Of a DNA stretch of 64,000 nt, positions 7,487-21,639 are shown piece by piece. A model generated the notes under the pieces. The model worked only from the letters and a program-made list of their open reading frames with translations, had not been told where the DNA came from and made no database searches. The position numbers were made by a program, and so were the translations under genes. The stretch is taken from contig OX459104.1 of NCBI GenBank assembly GCA_949775045.1, positions 62,001 through 126,000 of the forward strand, in the 5' to 3' direction. Positions within the stretch are counted from its first letter, which is position 1; each line of letters starts with the position of its first letter. Source of the DNA: Metridium senile (Eukaryota > Cnidaria > Anthozoa > Actiniaria > Metridiidae).

Positions 7487-9210
7487 CGGATGATTTTTGT
7501 AACCCAGTAGTTACTGTGATTGTAAATGGATGATTTTTGTAACCCAGTAGTTACTGTGATTGTAAATGAATGATTTTTGTAACCCAGTAGTTACTGTGAT
7601 TATAAACGGATGATTTTTGTAACCCAGTAGTTACTGTGATTGTAAACGGATGATTTTTGTAACCCAGTAGTTATTGTGATTGTAAATTGATAATTGTTTG
7701 TAACCCAGTAGTTACTGTGATTGTAAACGGATCATTTTTTTAACCCAGTAGTTACTGTGATTGTATACGGACGAGTTTTGTAACCCAGCAGTTACTGTGA
7801 TTGTAAATGAATGATTTTTGTAACCCAGTAGTTACTGTGATTGTATACGGACGAGTTCTGTAACCCAGTAGTTACTGTGATTGTAAATGAATGATTTTTG
7901 TAACCCAGTAGTTACTGTGATTGTAAATGGATGATTTTTGTAACCCAGTAGTTACTGTGATTGTAAATGGATGATTTTTGTAACCCAGTAGTTACTGTGA
8001 TTGTAAATGAATGATTTTTGTAACCCAGTAGTTACTGTGATTATAAACGGATGATTTTTGTAACCCAGTAGTTACTGTGATTGTAAACGGATGGTTTTTG
8101 TAACCCAGTAGTTATTGTGATTGTAAATTGATAATTGTTTGTAACCCAGTAGTTACTGTGATTGTAAACGGATGATTTTTTTAACCCAGTAGTTACTGTG
8201 ATTGTATACGGACGAGTTTTGTAACCCAGTAGTTACTGTGATTGTAAATGAATGATTTTTGTAAGCCAGTAATTACTGTGATTGTAAATGGATGATTTTT
8301 TGTAACCTAGTAGTTACTGTGATTGTAAACGGGCGAGTTTTGTAACCCAGTAGTTACTGTGATTGTAAATGAATGATTTTTGTAACCCAGTAGTTACTGT
8401 GATTGTATACGGACGAGTTGTGTAACCCAGTAGTTACTGTGATTGTAAATGAATGATTTTTGTAACCCAGTAGTTACTGTGATTGTATACGGACAAGTTC
8501 TGTAACCCAGTAGTTACTGTGATTGTAAATGAATGATTTTTGTAACCCAGTAGTTACTGTGATTGTAAATGGATGATTTTTGTAACCCAGTAGTTACTGT
8601 TATTGTAAATGGATGATTTTTGTAACCCAGTAATTGTTGTGATTGTAAATTGATGATTTTTTGTAACCCTGTAGTTACTGTGATTGTAAACGGATGATTT
8701 TTGTAACCCAGGAGTTACTGTGATTGTAAACGGATGATTTTTGTAACCCAGTACTTACTGTGATTGTAAATTGATGATTTATGTAACCCAGTTGTTACTG
8801 TGATTGTAAATTGATGATTTTTTGTAACCCAGTAGTTACTGTGATTGTAAATTGATGATTTTTTGTAACCCAGTAGTTACTGTTATTGTAAACGGATGAT
8901 TTTTGTAACCCAGTAGTTACTGTGATTGTATACGGACGAGTTTTGTAACCCAGTAGGTACTGTGATTGTAAATGAATAATTTTTGTAACCCAGTACTTAC
9001 TGTGATTGTAAATGGATGATTCTTTGTAACCCAGTAGTTACTGTGATTGTAAATGGATGATTTTTGTAACCCAGTAATTATTGTGATTGTAAATGGATAA
9101 TTTTTTGTAAACCAGTAGTTACTGTGATTGTAAACGGGCGAGTTTTGTAACCCAGTAGTTACTGTGATTGTAAATTAATAATTTTTGTAACCCAGTAGTT
9201 ACTGTGATTG

Positions 9211-11862
9211 TAAACGGGCGAGTTTTATAACCCAGTAGTTACTGTGATTGTAAATGTATGATTTTTGTAACCCAGTAGTTACTGTGATTGTATACGGACG
9301 AGTTGTGTAACCCAGTAGTTACAGTGATTGTAAATGAATGATTTTTGTAACCCAGTAGTTACTGTGATTGTAAATGGATGATTTTTGTAAGCTAGTAGTT
9401 ACTGTTATTGTAAATAGATGATTTTTGTAACCCAGTAATTTTTGTGATTGTAAATGGATAATTTTTTGTAAACCAGTAATTATTGTGATTGTAAATGGAT
9501 AATGTTTTGTAAACCAGTAGTTACTGTGATTGTAAACCGACGAGTTTTGTAACCCAGTAGTTACTGTGATTGTAAATTAATGATTTTTGTAACACGGTAG
9601 TTACTGTGATTGTAAACGGATGATTTTTGTAACCCAGTAGTTACTGTGATTGTAAATGGATGATTTTTGTAACCCAGTAGTTACTGTGATTGTAAATGAA
9701 TGATTTTTGTAACCCAGTAGTTACTGTGATTATAAACGGATAATTTTTGTAACCCAGTAGTTACTGTGATTGTAAACGGATGATTTTTGTAACCCAGTAG
9801 TTACTGTGATTGTATACGGACGAGTTGTGTAACCCAGTAGTTACTGTGATTGTAAATGAATGATTTTTGTAACCCAGTAGTTACTGTGATTATATGCGGA
9901 CGAGTTCTGTAACCCAGTAGTTACTGTGATTGTAAATGAATGATTTTTGTAACCCAGTAGTTACTGTGATTGTAAATGGATGATTTTTGTATCCCAGTAG
10001 TTACTGTTATTGTAAATGGATGATTTTTGTAACCCAGTAATTGTTGTGATTGTAAATGGATGATTTTTTGAAATCCAGTACTTACTGTGATTGTAAACGT
10101 ATGATTTTTGTAACCCAGTAGTTACTGTGATTGTAAACGGACAAGTTTTGTAACCCAGTAGTTACTGTGATTGTAAATGAATGATGTTTGTAACCCAGTA
10201 GTTACTGTGATTGTAAACGGATGATTTTTGTAACCCAGTAGTTACTGTGATTGTAAATTGATGATTTTTTGTAACCCAGTAGTTACTGTTATTGTAAACG
10301 GATGATTTTTGTAACCCAGTAGTTACTGTGATTGTATACGGACGAGTTTTGTAACCCAGTAGGTACTGTGATTGTAAATGAATAATTTTTGTAACCCAGT
10401 ACTTACTGTGATTGTAAATGGATGATTCTTTGTAACCCAGTAGTTACTGTGATTGTAAATGGATGATTTTTGTAACCCAGTAATTATTGTGATTGTAAAT
10501 GGATAATTTTTTGTAAACCAGTAGTTACTGTGATTGTAAACGGGCGAGTTTTGTAACCCAGTAGTTACTGTGATTGTAAATGTATGATTTTTGTAACCCA
10601 GTAGTTACTGTGATTGTATACGGACGAGTTGTGTAACCCAGTAGTTACTGTGATTGTAAATGAATGATTTTTGTAACCCAGTAGTTACTGTGATTGTAAA
10701 TGGATGATTTTTGTAAGCTAGTAGTTACTGTTATTGTAAATAGATGATTTTTGTAACCCAGTAATTTTTGTGATTGTAAATGGATAATTTTTTGTAAACC
10801 AGTAATTATTGTGATTGTAAATGGATAATGTTTTGTAAACCAGTAGTTACTGTGATTGTAAACCGACGAGTTTTGTAACCCAGTAGTTACTGTGATTGTA
10901 AATTAATGATTTTTGTAACACGGTAGTTACTGTGATTGTAAACGGATGATTTTTGTAACCCAGTAGTTACTGTGATTGTAAATGGATGATTTTTGTAACC
11001 CAGTAGTTACTGTGATTGTAAATGAATGATTTTTGTAACCCAGTAGTTACTGTGATTATAAACGGATAATTTTTGTAACCCAGTAGTTACTGTGATTGTA
11101 AACGGATGATTTTTGTAACCCAGTAGTTACTGTGATTGTATACGGACGAGTTGTGTAACCCAGTAGTTACTGTGATTGTAAATGAATGATTTTTGTAACC
11201 CAGTAGTTACTGTGATTATATTCGGACGAGTTCTGTAACCCAGTAGTTACTGTGATTGTAAATGAATGATTTTTGTAACCCAGTAGTTACTGTGATTGTA
11301 AATGGATGATTTTTGTATCCCAGTAGTTACTCTTATTGTAAATGGATGATTTTTGTAACCCAGTAATTGTTGTGATTGTAAATGGATGATTTTTTGAAAT
11401 CCAGTACTTACTGTGATTGTAAACGTATGATTTTTGTAACCCAGTAGTTACTGTGATTGTAAACGGACAAGTTTTGTAACCCAGTAGTTACTGTGATTGT
11501 AAATGAATGATGTTTGTAACCCAGTAGTTACTGTGATTGTAAACGGATGATTTTTGTAACCCAGTAGTTACTGTGATTGTAAATTGATGATTTTTTGTAA
11601 CCCAGTAGTTACTGTTATTGTAAACGGATGATTTTTGTAACCCAGTAGTTACTGTGATTGTATACGGACGAGTTTTGTAACCCAGTAGGTACTGTGATTG
11701 TAAATGAATAATTTTTGTAACCCAGTACTTACTGTGATTGTAAATGGATGATTCTTTGTAACCCAGTAGTTACTGTGATTGTAAATGGATGATTTTTGTA
11801 ACCCAGTAATTATTGTGATTGTAAATGGATAATTTTTTGTAAACCAGTAGTTACTGTGATTG
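9211..11862 (+). repeat. Tandem duplication, period 1326 bp
   Basis: AATGTATG at 9253 and 10579, TATATGCGGA at 9891 with its variant TATATTCGGA at 11217, and GATTCTTTG at 10424 and 11750 are all 1326 bp apart. This gives units of about 9211-10536 and 10537-11862. A further GATTCTTTG at 9018 is 1406 bp before the next, two monomers longer, so an older related copy flanks the pair. Confidence 0.8.
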
Positions 11863-13024
11863 TAAACGGGCGAGTTTTGTAACCCAGTAGTTACTGTGAT
11901 TGTAAATTAATAATTTTTGTAACCCAGTAGTTACTGTGATTGTAAACGGACGATTTTTTTAACCCAGTAGTTACTGTGATTGTATACGGACGAGTTTTGT
12001 AACCCAGTAGTTACTGTGATTGTAAATGAATGATTTTTGTAAGCCAGTAATTACTGTGATTGTAAATGGATGATTTTTTGTAACCTAGTAGTTACTGTGA
12101 TTGTAAACGGGCGAGTTTTGTAACCCAGTAGTTACTGTGATTGTAAATGAATGATTTTTGTAACCCAGTAGTTACTGTGATTGTATACGGACGAGTTGTG
12201 TAACCCGGTAGTTACTGTGATTGTAAATGAATGATTTTTGTAACCCAGTAGTTACTGTGATTGTATACGGACGAGTTCTGTAACCCAGTAGTTACTGTGA
12301 TTGTAAATGAATGATTTTTGTAACCCAGTAGTTACTGTGATTGTAAATGGATGATTTTTGTAACCCAGTAGTTACTGTTATTGTAAATGGATGATTTTTG
12401 TAACCCAGTAATTGTTGTGATTGTAAATTGATGATTTTTTGTAACCCAGTAGTTACTGTGATTGTAAACGGATGATTTTTGTAACCCAGGAGTTACTGTG
12501 ATTGTAAACGGATGATTTTTGTAACCCAGTAGTTACTGTGATTGTAAATTGATGATTTTTGTAACCCAGTTGTTACTGTGATTGTAAATTGATGATTTTT
12601 TGTAACCCAGTAGTTACTGTGATTGTAAATTGATGATTTTTTGTAACCCAGTAGTTACTGTTATTGTAAACGGATGATTTTTGTAACCCAGTAGTTACTG
12701 TGATTGTATACGGACGAGTTTTGTAACCCAGTAGGTACTGTGATTGTAAATGAATAATTTTTGTAACCCAGTACTTACTGTGATTGTAAATGGATGATTC
12801 TTTGTAACCCAGTAGTTACTGTGATTGTAAATGGATGATTTTTGTAACCCAGTAATTATTGTGATTGTAAATGGATAATTTTTTGTAAACCAGTAGCTAC
12901 TGTGATTGTAAACGGGCGAGTTTTGTAACCCAGTAGTTACTGTGATTGTAAATTAATAATTTTTGTAACCCAGTAGTTACTGTGATTGTAAACGGACGAT
13001 TTTTTTAACCCAGTAGTTACTGTG

Positions 13025-15520
13025 ATTGTATACGGACGAGTTTTGTAACCCAGTAGTTACTGTGATTGTAAATGAATGATTTTTGTAACCCAGTAATTAC
13101 TGTGATTGTAAATGGATGATTTTTTGTAACCCAGTAGTTACTGTGATTGTAAACGGGCGAGTTTTGTAACCCAGTAGTTACTGTGATTGTAAATTAATGA
13201 TTTTTGTAACACGGTAGTTACTGTGATTGTAAACGGATGATTTTTGTAACCCAGTAGTTACTGTGATTGTAAATGGATGATTTTTGTAACCCAGTAGTTA
13301 CTGTGATTGTAAATGAATGATTTTTGTAACCCAGTAGTTACTGTGATTATAAACGGATAATTTTTGTAACCCAGTAGTTACTGTGATTGTAAACGGATGA
13401 TTTTTGTAACCCAGTAGTTACTGTGATTGTATACGGACGAGTTGTGTAACCCAGTAGTTACTGTGATTGTAAATGAATGATTTTTGTAACCCAGTAGTTA
13501 CTGTGATTATATGCGGACGAGTTCTGTAACCCAGTAGTTACTGTGATTGTAAATGAATGATTTTTGTAACCCAGTAGTTACTGTGATTGTAAATGGATGA
13601 TTTTTGTATCCCAGTAGTTACTGTTATTGTAAATGGATGATTTTTGTAACCCAGTAATTGTTGTGATTGTAAATGGATGATTTTTTTGAAATCCAGTACT
13701 TACTGTGATTGTAAACGTATGATTTTTGTAACCCAGTAGTTACTGTGATTGTAAACGGACAAGTTTTGTAACCCAGTAGTTACTGTGATTGTAAATGAAT
13801 GATGTTTGTAACCCACTAGTTACTGTGATTGTAAACGGATGATTTTTGTAACCCAGTAGTTACTGTGATTGTAAATTGATGATTTTTGTAACCCAGTTGT
13901 TACTGTGATTGTAAATGAATGATTTTTGTAACCCAGTAGTTACTGTGATTGTAAACGGATGATTTTTGTAACCCAGTAGTTACTGTGATTGTAAATTGAT
14001 GATTTTTTGTAACCCAGTAGTTACTGTGATTGTAAATTGATGATTTTTTGTAACCCAGTAGTTACTGTGATTGTAAATTGATGATTTTGTGTAACCCAGT
14101 AGTTACTGTGATTGTAAACGGATGATTTTTGTAACCCAGTAGTTACTGTGATTGTATACGGACGAGTTTTGTAACCCAGTAGGTACTGTGATTGTAAATT
14201 GATGATTTTTTGTAACCCAGTAGTTACTGTGATTGTAAATTGATGTTTTTTTGTAAACCAGTAGTTACTGTGATTGTAAACGGACGAGTTTTGTAACCCA
14301 GTAGTTACTGTGATTGTAAATGAATGATTTTTGTAACCCAGTAATTACTGTGATTGTAAATGGATGATTTTTTGTAACCCAGTAGTTACTGTGATTGTAA
14401 ACGGGCGAGTTTTGTAACCCAGTAGTTACTGTGATTGTAAATTAATGATTTTTGTAACACGGTAGTTACTGTGATTGTAAACGGATGATTTTTGTAACCC
14501 AGTAGTTACTGTGATTGTAAATGGATGATTTTTGTAACCCAGTAGTTACTGTGATTGTAAATGAATGATTTTTGTAACCCAGTAGTTACTGTGATTATAA
14601 ACGGATAATTTTTGTAACCCAGTAGTTACTGTGATTGTAAACGGATGATTTTTGTAACCCAGTAGTTACTGTGATTGTATACGGACGAGTTGTGTAACCC
14701 AGTAGTTACTGTGATTGTAAATGAATGATTTTTGTAACCCAGTAGTTACTGTGATTATATGCGGACGAGTTCTGTAACCCAGTAGTTACTGTGATTGTAA
14801 ATGAATGATTTTTGTAACCCAGTAGTTACTGTGATTGTAAATGGATGATTTTTGTATCCCAGTAGTTACTGTTATTGTAAATGGATGATTTTTGTAACCC
14901 AGTAATTGTTGTGATTGTAAATGGATGATTTTTTGAAATCCAGTACTTACTGTGATTGTAAACGTATGATTTTTGTAACCCAGTAGTTACTGTGATTGTA
15001 AACGGACAAGTTTTGTAACCCAGTAGTTACTGTGATTGTAAATGAATGATGTTTGTAACCCACTAGTTACTGTGATTGTAAACGGATGATTTTTGTAACC
15101 CAGTAGTTACTGTGATTGTAAATTGATGATTTTTGTAACCCAGTTGTTACTGTGATTGTAAATGAATGATTTTTGTAACCCAGTAGTTACTGTGATTGTA
15201 AACGGATGATTTTTGTAACCCAGTAGTTACTGTGATTGTAAATTGATGATTTTTTGTAACCCAGTAGTTACTGTGATTGTAAATTGATGATTTTTTGTAA
15301 CCCAGTAGTTACTGTGATTGTAAATTGATGATTTTGTGTAACCCAGTAGTTACTGTGATTGTAAACGGATGATTTTTGTAACCCAGTAGTTACTGTGATT
15401 GTATACGGACGAGTTTTGTAACCCAGTAGGTACTGTGATTGTAAATTGATGATTTTTTGTAACCCAGTAGTTACTGTGATTGTAAATTGATGTTTTTTTG
15501 TAAACCAGTAGTTACTGTGA
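13025..15520 (+). repeat. Tandem duplication, period 1248 bp
   Basis: ACGGGCGAG at 13153 and 14401, CAGTAATT at 13091 and 14339, and TATATGCGGA at 13508 and 14756 are each 1248 bp apart. Units are approximately 13025-14272 and 14273-15520. To the right the monomer repertoire changes. The ATGGATGA, ATGGATAA and ACGGGCGAG forms become scarce and the TACGGACGAG, ACGTATGA and ACGGACGAGTTTGG forms dominate. Confidence 0.8.
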
Positions 15521-18500
15521 TTGTAAACGGACGAGTTTGGTAACCCAGTAGTTACTGTGATTGTAAATGAATGATTTTTGTAACCCAGTTGTTACTGTGA
15601 TTGTAAATTGATGATTTTTTGTAAAACAGTAGTTACTGTGATTGTAAATTGATGATTTTTTGTAAACCAGTAGTTACTGTGATTGTAAATTGATGATTTT
15701 TTGTAACCCAGTAGTTACTGTGATTGTAAACGGATGATTTTTGTAACTCAGTAGTTACTGTGATTGTATACGGAAGAGTTTTGTAACCCAGTAGGTACTG
15801 TGATTGTAAATGAATGATTTTTGTAACCCAGTAGTTACTGTGATTGTAAATTGATGATTTTTTGTAACCCAGTAGTTACTGTTATTGTAAACGGATGATT
15901 TTTGTAACCCAGTAGTTACTGTGATTGTATACGGACGAGTTTTGTAACCCAGTAGGTACTGTGATTGTAAATGAATAATTTTTGTAACCCAGTAGTTACT
16001 GTGATTGTAAACGGATGATTTTTGTAACCCAGTTGTTACTGTGATTGTAAATTGATGATTTTTTATAACCCAGTAGTTACTATGATTGTAAATTGATGAT
16101 TTTTTGTAAACCAGTAGTTACTGTGATTGTAAATTGATGATTTTTTGTAACCCAGTAGTTACTGTGATTGTAAACGGATGATTTTTGTAACTCAGTAGTT
16201 ACTGTGATTGTAAACGGAAGAGTTTTGTAACCCAGTAGGTACTGTGATTGTAAATGAATGATTTTTGTAACCCAGTAGTTACTGTGATTGTATACGGATG
16301 ATTTTTGTAACCCAGTAGGTACTGTGATTGTAAATTGATGATTTTTTTGTAACCCAGTAGTTACTGTGATTGTAAATTGATGTTGTTTTGTAAACCAGTA
16401 GTTACTGTGATTGTAAACGGACGAGTTTGGTAACCCAGTAGTTACTGTGATTGTAAATGAATGATTTTTGTAACCCAGTAGTTACTGTGATTGTAAATTG
16501 ATGATTTTTTGTAAAACAGTAGTTACTATGATTGTAAACGTATGATTTTTGTAACCCAGTAGTTACTGTGATTGTAAATTGATGATTTTTTGTAACCCAG
16601 TAGTTACTGTGATTGTAAATTGATGATTTTTTGTAACCCAGTAGTTACTGTGATTGTAAATTGATGATTTTTTGTAACCCAGTAGTTACTGTGATTGTAA
16701 ACGGATGATTTTTGTAACTCAGTAGTTACTGTGATTGTATACGGACGAGTTTTGTAACCCAGTAGGTACTGTGATTGTAAATGAATGATTTTTGTAACGC
16801 AGTAGTTACTGTGATTGTAAATTGATGATTTTTTGTAAAACAGTAGTTACTGTTATTGTAAACGGATGATTTTTGTAACCCAGTAGTTACTGTGATTGTA
16901 TACGGACGAGTTTTGTAACCCAGTAGTTACTGTGATTGTAAATTGATGTTTTTTTGTAAACCAGTAGTTACTGTGATTGTAAACGGACGAGTTTGGTAAC
17001 CCAGTAGTTACTGTGATTGTAAATGAATGATTTTTGTAACCCAGTAGTTACTGTGATTGTAAATTGATGATTTTTTGTAAAACAGTAGTTACTGTGATTG
17101 TAAACGTATGATTTTTGTAACCCAGTAGTTACTGTGATTGTAAATTGATGATTTTTTGTAACCCAGTAGTTACTGTGATTGTAAACGGATGATTTTTGTA
17201 ACCCAGTAGTTACTGTGATTGTAAACGGATGATTTTTTGTAACCCAGTAGTTACTGTGATTGTAAATTGATGATTTTTGTAACCCAGTTGTTACTGTGAT
17301 TGTAAATTGATGATTTTTTTGTAACCCAGTAGTTACTGTGATTGTAAATTGATGATTTTTTGTAACCCAGTAGTTACTGTTATTGTAAACGGATGATTTT
17401 TGTAACCCAGTAGTTACTGTGATTGTAAACGGATGATTTTTTGTAAAACAGTAGTTACTGTGATTGTAAACGTATGATTTTTGTAACCCAGTAGGTACTG
17501 TGATTGTAAATGAATAATTTTTGTAACCCAGTAGTTACTGTGATTGTAAACGGATGATTTTTGTAACCCAGTAGTTACTGTGATTGTAAACGGACGAGTT
17601 TGGTAACCCAGTAGTTACTGTGATTGTAAATGAATGATTTTTGTAACCCAGTAGTTACTGTGATTGTAAATTGATGATTTTTTGTAAAACAGTAGTTACT
17701 GTGATCGTAAACGTATGATTTTTGTAACCCAGTAGTTACTGTGATTGTAAATGAATAATTTTTGTAACCCAGTAGTTACTGTGATTGTAAACGGATGATT
17801 TTTGTAACCCAGTAGTTACTGTGATTGTAAACGGACGAGTGTAGTAACCCAGTAGTTACTGTGATTGTAAATGAATGATTTTTGTAACCCAGTAGTTACT
17901 GTTATTGTAAACGGATGATTTTTGTAACCCAGTAGTTACTGTGATTGTAAACGGATGATTTTTTGTAAAACAGTAGTTACTGTGATTGTAAACGTATGAT
18001 TTTTGTAACCCAGTAGGTACTGTGATTGTAAATGAATAATTTTTGTAACCCAGTAGTTACTGTGATTGTAAACGGATGATTTTTGTAACCCAGTAGTTAC
18101 TGTGATTGTAAACGGACGAGTTTGGTAACCCAGTAGTTACTGTGATTGTAAATGAATGATTTTTGTAACCCAGTAGTTACTGTGATTGTAAATTGATGAT
18201 TTTTTGTAAAACAGTAGTTACTGTGATTGTAAACGTATGATTTTTGTAACCCAGTAGTTACTGTGATTGTAAATTGATGATTTTTTGTAACCCAGTAGTT
18301 ACTGTGATTGTAAATTGATGATTTTTTGTAACCCAGTAGTTACTGTGATTGTAAATTGATGATTTTTTGTAACCCAGTAGTTACTGTGATTGTAAACGGA
18401 TGATTTTTGTAACTCAGTAGTTACTGTGATTGTATACGGACGAGTTTTGTAACCCAGTAGGTACTGTGATTGTAAATGAATGATTTTTGTAACGCAGTAG

Positions 18501-21500
18501 TTACTGTGATTGTAAATTGATAATTTTTTGTAAAACAGTAGTTACTGTTATTGTAAACGGATGATTTTTGTAACCCAGTAGTTACTGTGATTGTATACGG
18601 ACGAGTTTTGTAACCCAGTAGTTACTGTGATTGTAAATTGATGTTTTTTTGTAAACCAGTAGTTACTGTGATTGTAAACGGACGAGTTTGGTAACCCAGT
18701 AGTTACTGTGATTGTAAATGAATGATTTTTGTAACCCAGTAGTTACTGTGATTGTAAATTGATGATTTTTTGTAAAACAGTAGTTACTGTGATTGTAAAC
18801 GTATGATTTTTGTAACCCAGTAGTTACTGTGATTGTAAATTGATGATTTTTTGTAACCCAGTAGTTACTGTGATTGTAAACGGATGATTTTTGTAACCCA
18901 GTAGTTACTGTGATTGTAAACGGATGATTTTTTGTAACCCAGTAGTTACTGTGATTGTAAATTGATGATTTTTGTAACCCAGTTGTTACTGTGATTGTAA
19001 ATTGATGATTTTTTTGTAACCCAGTAGTTACTGTGATTGTAAATTGATGATTTTTTGTAACCCAGTAGTTACTGTTATTGTAAACGGATGATTTTTGTAA
19101 CCCAGTAGTTACTGTGATTGTATACGGACGAGTTTTGTAACCCAGTAGGTACTGTGATTGTAAATGAATAATTTTTGTAACCCAGTAGTTACTGTGATTG
19201 TAAACGGATGATTTTTTGTAAAACAGTAGTTACTGTGATTGTAAACGTATGATTTTTGTAACCCAGTAGTTACTGTGATTGTAAATTGATGATTTTTTGT
19301 AACCCAGTAGTTACTGTGATTGTAAACGGATGATTTTTGTAACCCAGTAGTTACTGTGATTGTATACGGACGAGTTTTGTAACCCAGTAGGTACTGTGAT
19401 TGTAAATGAATAATTTTTGTAACCCAGTAGTTACTGTGATTGTAAACGGATGATTTTTTGTAAAACAGTAGTTACTGTGATTGTAAACGTATGATTTTTG
19501 TAACCCAGTAGTTACTGTGATTGTAAATTGATGATTTTTTGTAACCCAGTAGTTACTGTGATTGTAAACGGATGATTTTTGTAACCCAGTAGTTACTGTG
19601 ATTGTAAACGGATGATTTTTGTAACCCAGTAGTTACTGTGATTGTAAATTGATGATTTCTGTAACCCAGTTGTTACTGTGATTGTAAATTGATGATTTTT
19701 TGTAACCCAGTAGTTACTGTGATTGTAAATTGATGATTTTTTGTAACCCAGTAGTTACTGTTATTGTAAACGGATGATTTTTGTAACCCAGTAGTTACTG
19801 TGATTGTATACGGACGAGTTTTGTAACCCAGTAGGTACTGTGATTGTAAATGAATAATTTTTGTAACCCAGTAGTTACTGTGATTGTAAACGGATGATTT
19901 TTGTAACCCAGTTGTTACTGTGATTGTAAATTGATGATTTTTTATAACCCAGTAGTTACTATGATTGTAAATTGATGATTTTTTGTAAACCAGTAGTTAC
20001 TGTGATTGTAAATTGATGATTTTTTGTAACCCAGTAGTTACTGTGATTGTAAACGGATGATTTTTGTAACTCAGTAGTTACTGTGATTGTATACGGAAGA
20101 GTTTTGTAACCCAGTAGGTACTGTGATTGTAAATGAATGATTTTTGTAACCCAGTAGTTACTGTGATTGTATACGGATGATTTTTGTAACCCAGTAGGTA
20201 CTGTGATTGTAAATTGATGATTTTTTGTAACCCAGTAGTTACTGTGATTGTAAACGTATGATTTTTGTAACCCAGTAGTTACTGTGATTGTAAATTGATG
20301 ATTTTTTGTAACCCAGTAGTTACTGTGATTGTAAACGGATGATTTTTGTAACCCAGTAGTTACTGTGATTGTAAACGGATGATTTTTTGTAACCCAGTAG
20401 TTACTGTGATTGTAAATTGATGATTTTTGTAACCCAGTTGTTACTGTGATTGTAAATTGATGATTTTTTTGTAACCCAGTAGTTACTGTGATTGTAAATT
20501 GATGATTTTTTGTAACCCAGTAGTTACTGTTATTGTAAACGGATGATTTTTGTAACCCAGTAGTTACTGTGATTGTATACGGACGAGTTTTGTAACCCAG
20601 TAGGTACTGTGATTGTAAATGAATAATTTTTGTAACCCAGTAGTTACTGTGATTGTAAACGGATGATTTTTTGTAAAACAGTAGTTACTGTGATTGTAAA
20701 CGTATGATTTTTGTAACCCAGTAGTTACTGTGATTGTAAATTGATGATTTTTTGTAACCCAGTAGTTACTGTGATTGTAAACGGATGATTTTTGTAACCC
20801 AGTAGTTACTGTGATTGTATACGGACGAGTTTTGTAACCCAGTAGGTACTGTGATTGTAAATGAATAATTTTTGTAACCCAGTAGTTACTGTGATTGTAA
20901 ACGGATGATTTTTTGTAAAACAGTAGTTACTGTGATTGTAAACGTATGATTTTTGTAACCCAGTAGTTACTGTGATTGTAAATTGATGATTTTTTGTAAC
21001 CCAGTAGTTACTGTGATTGTAAACGGATGATTTTTGTAACCCAGTAGTTACTGTGATTGTAAACGGATGATTTTTGTAACCCAGTAGTTACTGTGATTGT
21101 AAATTGATGATTTTTGTAACCCAGTTGTTACTGTGATTGTAAATTGATGATTTTTTGTAACCCAGTAGTTACTGTGATTGTAAATTGATGATTTTTTGTA
21201 ACCCAGTAGTTACTGTTATTGTAAACGGATGATTTTTGTAACCCAGTAGTTACTGTGATTGTATACGGACGAGTTTTGTAACCCAGTAGCTACTGTGATT
21301 GTAAATGAATAATTTTTGTAACCCAGTAGTTACTGTGATTGTAAACGGATGATTTTTGTAACCCAGTTGTTACTGTGATTGTAAATTGATGATTTTTTAT
21401 AACCCAGTAGTTACTATGATTGTAAATTGATGATTTTTTGTAAACCAGTAGTTACTGTGATTGTAAATTGATGATTTTTTGTAACCCAGTAGTTACTGTG

Positions 21501-21639
21501 ATTGTAAACGGATGATTTTTGTAACTCAGTAGTTACTGTGATTGTATACGGAAGAGTTTTGTAACCCAGTAGGTACTGTGATTGTAAATGAATGATGTTT
21601 GTAACCCAGTAGTTACTGTGATTGTATACGGATGATTTT

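Larger units (their letters stand above)
4320..9210 (+). repeat. Heterogeneous left-edge zone of the satellite
   Basis: The first monomers (4326, 4366, 4406) have the perfect palindrome CAGTAATTACTG in place of CAGTAGTTACTG. This zone is rich in forms that are rare or absent deeper in the array: linkers ATGGATGA, ATGGATAA and ACGGGCGAG, and core variants such as AACTTAGTACTT near 4850, TAATACGG and ATTATTG. Sequence changes between neighbouring monomers are frequent. This is the usual picture at a satellite boundary, where unequal exchange homogenises the interior more than the edge. Confidence 0.7.
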
